64,000 bases of DNA, taken from the NCBI GenBank assembly GCA_963931925.1, contig OZ007569.1, positions 65,549,980-65,613,979 on the forward strand, in the 5' to 3' direction. Position 1 is the first letter of the stretch; every line of letters starts with the position of its first letter. Shown here piece by piece: positions 58,267-64,000 of the stretch. The translations under genes and the position numbers were made by a program. Source of the DNA: Onchidella celtica. Its lineage: Eukaryota; Mollusca; Gastropoda; Systellommatophora; Onchidiidae. A model generated the notes under the pieces. That model was not told where the DNA came from. It did no database searches and worked only from the letters and a program-made list of their open reading frames with translations.

Positions 58267-58627
58267 TCAGGTTTCCATAGATGTTGCAGGTTTCGTGGAC
58301 TTCCGAGATTGGGTGAAAAACTTCTTGAAAATGAAAACCTGTCCAAATCCGACCAGTACAATGACGACAGACTGCCCAAATGACCACCACATAACCCTTT
58401 TATTAAGAGTTTCTGCCACAAAGCGACCCATAGACTCACGAACCATGTATTTCATCTGGAAGTCATTGACGGTAGTCATTAGGAAATGTATGTTGTCGCA
58501 GAAAGCTTCCAGTGGACCTCTGACTTTGGGAACACGCCCTGCACCAGCCTCATCTGCTAATGATGCCTCGTCATATGGACGGACATTGAATGCAATACGT
58601 TTAGCAGACAGTGGGGAGAACTCGTTG
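58267..58627 (-). CDS. TMED-like exon 2 (coiled region, membrane helix, tail)
   Basis: Acceptor cttcttttccag on the minus strand. Begins N-E-F-S-P-L-S-A-K-R-I-A-F-N-V and ends with TGA at 58269-58267. Confidence 0.85.
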
Positions 58628-59898
58628 CTGGAAAAGAAGAAACAATAGGTCAATGATTTAATTGAAACATACCGTAATTTCTTCGCAGGAGACGTACATG
58701 GTACGTACAGAAAGCCTTATAAAGTGCATTTCTTCTTCTTTTCAAAGGCTTCTGAGATGGGCCATGTACATGATTTGTTCAAGTCACTTCTATTTCTAAA
58801 ATATTATTAAATCTTGGAACTCAAACTGCGCGCGCGCACACACACACACACAACTATTACGATTAAGAAGGTTCACACGTGTTCGTATAAATTCTTATAG
58901 CGGAGCATATTGGTGGTAAAATTTAATTGTTGAAAGGTAAATGTCACTAAATGGCTTCCCAAAACTTTGAACCAAAACAAATAAACCCTCGCAATTTACT
59001 GTGAAGGGGAAACAAATGGGATATCACAGAACAGACTTGATTATGGGACAGAATTTACTGTCACCGTCTTTGTTATGCAATCCTATATAGGTTACAGTTG
59101 TGGTGACCTAGGAGAAAGAAATATCAAACTACTGTAAGAGGTATCGGAGAAGTTATACATTGACTTTTTTTGTTCTTTTTGCTTGTTTAAATTCCGCCAC
59201 ATAACATGGCGTGTTTCTAAAGAGCTTCCAATCTGAATCCCGTGCAAAGTTTACTATAATAGGCAGAGATACAGGTACTCGTCGTTTGAACTTCTCGTGT
59301 TATGTTTGGCTACAAGAACGATGCCAAAGGAATTAAAGTTTAGTCGCGACTGAAATTCATGAAAACGACATTCATTTCACTTGACGCCCCACGCCCTGTA
59401 CTAGAATTTTATTACATCTGTCGAAAGAAAAAGTTACAATCTGAGCCATCCAAAATTGGTTTATTCACAACAATACCGTGTGAATTCATTGCACATGTCG
59501 TGCTTACATTAATTCCAGAGGTGACTAGGGTGATGTAGGTCTACTACTAGATTTATATGCACCTAACAGAAAGTCTGGCGTTATGAAATGGTTTCGAGCT
59601 CGTACCTGAAGCAAAACTTGAAATCCCCATTTTGAGCATTGAAAGAGACTTCATCATTTTTAGTCCTCAGCTCTTTGTAAATGACCAGGCCATTTGGGGA
59701 GATGATTCTGGCATTGACATCTCTATTTCCTCCAGCGGTCACTCGAAATTCGAAGATAACCCTGATGCTATGAGTAAATGTTTTGGTGAAACACGTCTTC
59801 TCCTTGGCTGGCACAACAATGATGAAAGCTTCTCTTGCGAAATACGCCGAGCAGTTAACTGTCGCAGTCAAAAGAATAATTACTGTCTGTAGTAGCAT
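58267..59898 (-). CDS. p24/TMED family cargo receptor, complete, two exons
   Basis: Exons 59898-59606 and 58627-58267; 654 nt, 217 residues. An N-terminal signal peptide (M-L-L-Q-T-V-I-I-L-L-T-A-T-V) precedes a GOLD domain at about residues 25-110 with the usual cysteine pair (C36 in K-E-K-T-C-F, C96 in F-K-F-C-F) and the F-C-F-S-N-E-F-S motif. A helical region follows, then one membrane helix near 178-198 (WWSFGQSVVIVLVGFGQVFIF). A short cytosolic tail begins KKFFTQSRKS. p24 proteins shuttle between ER and Golgi in COPI/COPII vesicles and help sort cargo. The FF motif for coat binding is present, but a terminal KKxx is not: the tail runs on to T-S-M-E-T. The WW opening of the membrane helix recalls TMED6, while other parts fit TMED1/5-like members, so the paralogue is left open. 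Confidence 0.85.
59606..59898 (-). CDS. TMED-like exon 1 (signal peptide and GOLD domain)
   Basis: ATG at 59898; donor gtacgagct on the minus strand at 59605. Ends after two bases of the Ser codon in F-C-F-S. Confidence 0.85.
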
Positions 59899-61910
59899 GG
59901 TTTGAATGATGACTTTATCTTCCTAGTACACACTTTTAAAATATTACACCCAAAAGAACTTTATGCAACAAGAACACACAACAAGATTGTTATGTGGAAG
60001 GCAGTGTGCTCGACGGTTCACACTATTCTGAAATCTGAAATCAGATTCGATCGGGAATTCTTAATCCATCTGAAACCTTAAGGCACAAAACCCACTGTTG
60101 ATCACTGTTGCCAGTGGACTATGAATGGGTCTTCGACTGGTCTACGGCTCAGTGTTTTGGTCCTGGGATCATCCAGCTAGATGATTGCATCTCCAAGTAT
60201 ACGATACAATAATATCCTCATATCAGCTGGCTACGTGTTCACCATTGAACAGCAGCTGTAACAATCGTAGGGAGTTCTGTGCCCAAGACGGTGAATTGTA
60301 TTTTTCAGAAGTGCAACATGTGTGAAGGGTTTGTCGCTCCATTGATTTCTACTGCTTTATTTTGTGTCACTGATCCACGTAGTCACTCCATACATTCTGT
60401 CCAACGGGACGTTCTCCTGTGTAATGTAGCCTATTAGCACCCATGGAAATATATTAAAATTTGTGGTAAAAGATCCTGACAGCATATTTACGCTTTTTTT
60501 CACAAAATAGCTTCAATCCTTTAGAAAAAAAAATGTTTGACCATGAACCATAAATGTGCGTATATAACAACAACGACAACAAAAATCCCACTTTCATATA
60601 ACAACGGAGGGGGAGGGGAGGCTGGGAGTAGAGAGGCAACAATCAAGCCATGAACTATTCTCACAGTGGAAATGAAATAGAGAGGGTCGAAAAGAAATGC
60701 TTGAGAGTGTGAGCACAAAACTCACAGATAGGGTCAGGGTTGGGAGGAAACAACCTTTAAAATTACACTTGTGTATTTACAATGAAATATTGTAAAAAGT
60801 TCTGGCAATGTCGTTTCAACACTCGGCCAAGCATGTGAATGGAAACATCAAAGATGAAGTCTCCGTTTTTGCATCAAGAATGAAATATTAAAGCACATGG
60901 ATCAAAAACAAAGTGCCATAGCCTACGTCTCGAATAGGGAATGACAATTGGGCACTTTCCATTTCTGAAGAATCCCCATAATTATGTTCATAAAAAGAGG
61001 AAGAAACAAAATTACAACTTTTCTCGAGAATTACACGTCTGCATGGCTCCATGGTGGTGCAGGTAAACTCTTGAGGGAAAATAGCACTTATAGACTGCTG
61101 AGCCGTCAATAACGACCAGAAATTCTCAGAGTATTATAATTTTTTTTTTTTTAGTTTCAAGCAATACCTAAACGCAGTGAACTTACTGATGAAATTTTCT
61201 TTGCGAATCGGAAACTACATGTTAAATAATGTTCAAAATGAGACGGAAGACAAAGACAGCATACGCAACAGGCACGGAAATGATAGTGTCAGCAGAGACT
61301 GGAAAAAAAGCTGAGATAAGGCTGTATTGTAATCATTTATAGAAGAATAATTATTATATTTCGCCTTACAGGATAAAGAACAACAATTCTTTGCCACGCG
61401 GGCGCTGAAAACAATGCTGTACCGGTATTGTTTTTAAAACAACAAAATACATAATAGAGTCATTGTCATCACCAACCACAGACAACGTGTTTGTCATTAC
61501 TACTTGCATTACTGGCATTCATGACATCGTCCGCATTCTCTAACACCTACTAATAGGTTGCCTCCACTTATGGTACTCCTCCCCAACCTTACCTTCCCCA
61601 TCCCCTCTTCTTGCAAGCTCTTTCACAGATGGCAACATTGATCTTGCATTTCAACATAACGTAGGTTAAATTTTACTGGGCACAGCTGTCATGGCGCAGT
61701 CTTAATTCAGGCCTGCCACAAAATGTCAACTCGTCCAGCTGCTGGTGGTTTCAATCGTTATCGCCAGTTGGATGAGAATATTTGACCACATTGTGGATAC
61801 GATAGGGGTAAACCGCGCAGAGGGATGAAAAGAGCGTGGGATGAGACAGCCCTGAACACAAACCCGAAGCAATGTGTCCCTGTTCTTGCCCTTTTCTTCT
61901 TCGCTTTAGT
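59899..61910. other. upstream flank of the TMED-like gene, no other gene seen
   Basis: No recognisable coding exon, RNA gene or element end. The TMED-like promoter should lie just above 59898. Confidence 0.35.
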
Positions 61911-61927
61911 ACAGGGTTCACACAGGT

Positions 61928-62038
61928 CCTTAAAAGTCCTTAATGTCCTTAATTTTCATAAAAGAAAAAATATGTACTCAAAAAGTCCTTAAATTCTGAA
62001 AATGATGCCAAAGTCCTTAAAAAGTCCTTAAAATTTTT
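61928..62038. repeat. cluster of repeated gtccttaa octamers
   Basis: The octamer gtccttaa recurs about seven times within 110 bp, at irregular spacing and all in one orientation, separated by A-rich sequence. It is not a regular tandem repeat. Confidence 0.7.
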
Positions 62039-62419
62039 GTTTCAGTTGAAACATTTGAGATTCAAATCTTCCAATTGCACACTGGATAATAATTGGTAGG
62101 CCTACTTTGAAATAACTGAACTTTTCAGAGTGAATTTACTATGTTTGAACTCTGGGTACAGAAACATCCCGTTTTGATGAGTGCTACACCACTTGTGTAG
62201 TTAATATATCTTGGTCACGGACACAGGGGTCCTTAATTTGTTTACTGTGAGAAGAGAGAATAAAGCAATAAAAATATGTATGGAGAAACACGTTTTGAAA
62301 GGGAAAGAACCACTGATTTAAGACTAGACTAGGCGGGTTATAATATTCATTTTGGTGCATTGCTGCGAAAACAATTTAGGCTCCCAATCAAACGAGGTGT
62401 AACAGTTCAGTTTACGCCG

Positions 62420-62940
62420 GAGCCCGCCCCTTTTTAATAATTTTAATACCACATAGCATTTGTATAGCGGTTCATCCCGTTAACAACCAGGCTGTCAGCG
62501 CGTTACAACATTCATATCATATAATCACACGTACAATACGCTGGCATACTCAGGAAAAAAACAAAAAATGGACATTCAGAGTGGAAAAAGATGATTCTTC
62601 AACTGATATTTAAAAGTCATAAACTTTTCAGTCTCTCTCAAAGTCTAAGGCAGAAATTCCAAATCTGAGGCCCTTGAAAAGAAAAAGAATTTTCAGCCAT
62701 GGTCTTAAGGGACATCTTAGGAATTTTAAATTTGTAAGTGTCAGCAGATGACCTAAAGTGCCATGATCGTACTTGGGGAGTCAAAAGATCAGTTAAATAA
62801 GTTGGTGCGTTTTTGGACATGCATATGTGACACAGGATAGCCAGCTTATACCGTACATTATTTTTATAACAAAATAAATCATAACCTAGTGGAGAAAGGA
62901 CGGTGTGACTAACTAGAGAGGTAGAGCTGTGATAAATCAT
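62420..62940 (-). mobile_element. L2/CR1-like LINE 3' fragment
   Basis: Minus-strand frame 62940-62638 reads Y-K-L-A-I-L-C-H-I-C-M-S-K-N-A-P-T-Y-L-T-D-L-L, then L-R-S-type H-F-R-S-S-A-D and S-F-S-F-Q-G-P-Q-I-W-N, the standard RT C-terminal tail of this group. Past it, at 62455-62520, the 3' UTR has the aaccgctatacaaatgctat motif typical of L2/CR1 ends. It is 5'-truncated and decayed. Confidence 0.65.
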
Positions 62941-64000
62941 AATATAATATATTATTAGTTAATACCATCATAATTATGACATTATGTATGTAGCTCATTA
63001 GTTACGGAAATGTCAAATTATACATGTAATAGATGCTGTACAGTAGTGGATTTTATGCCGATCTCCAGTGGGCCTGAATTTCTGTCTGTGTCGTGGAAGG
63101 CACATTCCCCAGACCCGTGTGCTTTAGGCTATGTGTAAAATCGTGAAATAGTTTTACTGGCGGAGAATCTCTCATTACCAATTATTGACACAAGCTGTTA
63201 CTGCCACTTCAGACCATATAACTAGGACGTGCGGTAGCTTAAATTGTGGCCTTGTAAGACGGGTGGAACCTGGGGGGAACAGGAGGGGACACCCAGCTGT
63301 GACCTCCCCGTAGTTACCATTAGAAGGGATCCCAAACATGGGAAAAGTGAGATAAGGGGTGGGAAAAGATACAAGTTGTATTTTGTTGTTGTTATTATTA
63401 TTAGTATTATTATAGTGGGTTTTTAAAAAATTATATAGCATTTACCTCTTCCAGGGCACCGATGAGGAAGTTCTGGATAAAAACAAACGTGGGAGAGATA
63501 TATTGAATGCGGTAACACAATCACGGAATGAGTCATGGTTCTTCTGGTTGAAAAGAAAGAATGGTGACAGTCATCACTGATCATGGTGAGAGGCCCAAAG
63601 CACAATGAACAGATGGGAAGGCTGGCCCAAACTTGCAAGCATTAATTTTGTTTAATTAAACAAGCTAGCTAAATATGACGCACTGGGCAGAATTGTACAG
63701 AGAGGACAAGCACTCTGGGAGTAAGTTAAATAAATAGGTATGCATTCAACCTTGTAGAAGTTCATTCCATAAGTGAAAAGGCAGTTTTATACATATATCA
63801 TATTACACTTCATTTAGCACGGTTGGGCGAAGTAAATTAATATAATTTTCAAACAGATTGTCAACTTTTGAAGTGAACCAACAGCTTGACTTTCTATATA
63901 CAAGATACACGTGATTTGCTTTCATAATATGATTGCAAGATTAAAATCATGATATATTGAATTTGTGAGAGGAAGGTTGTTGAAAGTTATACTCAGCCGA
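62941..64000. other. no gene recognised
   Basis: Contains an ATT/GTT microsatellite near 63380-63415 and a GC-richer stretch at 63240-63330 that may be an unidentified repeat. Nothing else is supportable. Confidence 0.35.

Noticed and set aside
59632-59892. Plus-strand 86-codon frame
   Set aside because: It is the antisense of TMED-like exon 1, which has a signal peptide and GOLD motifs on the minus strand.

Overview
This window is animal nuclear DNA: AT-rich, genes split by long introns with GT-AG boundaries, and dense in transposable-element relics. The protein families (FKBP2, ZFAND3, TMEM179/179B, p24/TMED) and the mix of RTE-like, L2/CR1-like, pogo-like, TTAA-type and 8-bp-TSD elements suggest a marine invertebrate, perhaps a mollusc or invertebrate deuterostome. 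The sequence alone does not fix the species. Gene models below were built by hand from splice signals, phase and protein similarity.

Layout. (1) 1-9.8 kb, + strand: the last three coding exons of an FKBP2-type ER peptidyl-prolyl isomerase. An apparently full-length RTE-like LINE with an uninterrupted endonuclease/RT frame lies in one intron. A short 5'-truncated LINE piece ends just upstream of the last exon. (2) 9.8-21 kb: no gene found; it holds pogo-like elements and perhaps the long 3' UTR of the next gene. (3) 21.1-31.9 kb, - strand: a complete six-exon ZFAND3-like gene (A20 and AN1 zinc fingers) with an expanded Ser/Thr linker. Two related small DNA transposons sit in opposite orientation in intron 1. 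(4) 32-42 kb: no host gene; a pogo-like element, a piggyBac-like relic and an RTE tail with a GAA repeat. (5) 42.2-49.1 kb, - strand: a complete five-exon TMEM179/179B-like four-pass membrane protein, with a TTAA element, a pogo-like element and a solo LTR nested in a DNA transposon in its introns. (6) 51.4-55.0 kb, + strand: a four-exon gene for a 172-residue proline- and basic-rich protein I cannot name. (7) 58.3-59.9 kb, - strand: a complete two-exon p24/TMED cargo receptor gene. (8) 60-64 kb: no gene; an L2/CR1-like LINE end and a repeated octamer cluster.

The host genes are not an operon. Three of them (FKBP2-like, TMED-like, TMEM179-like) are predicted to act in the secretory pathway or membranes, but there is no evidence that their proximity matters. 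No CRISPR, rRNA or tRNA gene was seen. The most informative non-genic signal is the insertion archaeology: exact target-site duplications of 11, 13, 14, 8, 8 and 5 bp can be read directly, plus one imperfect 8-bp pair.
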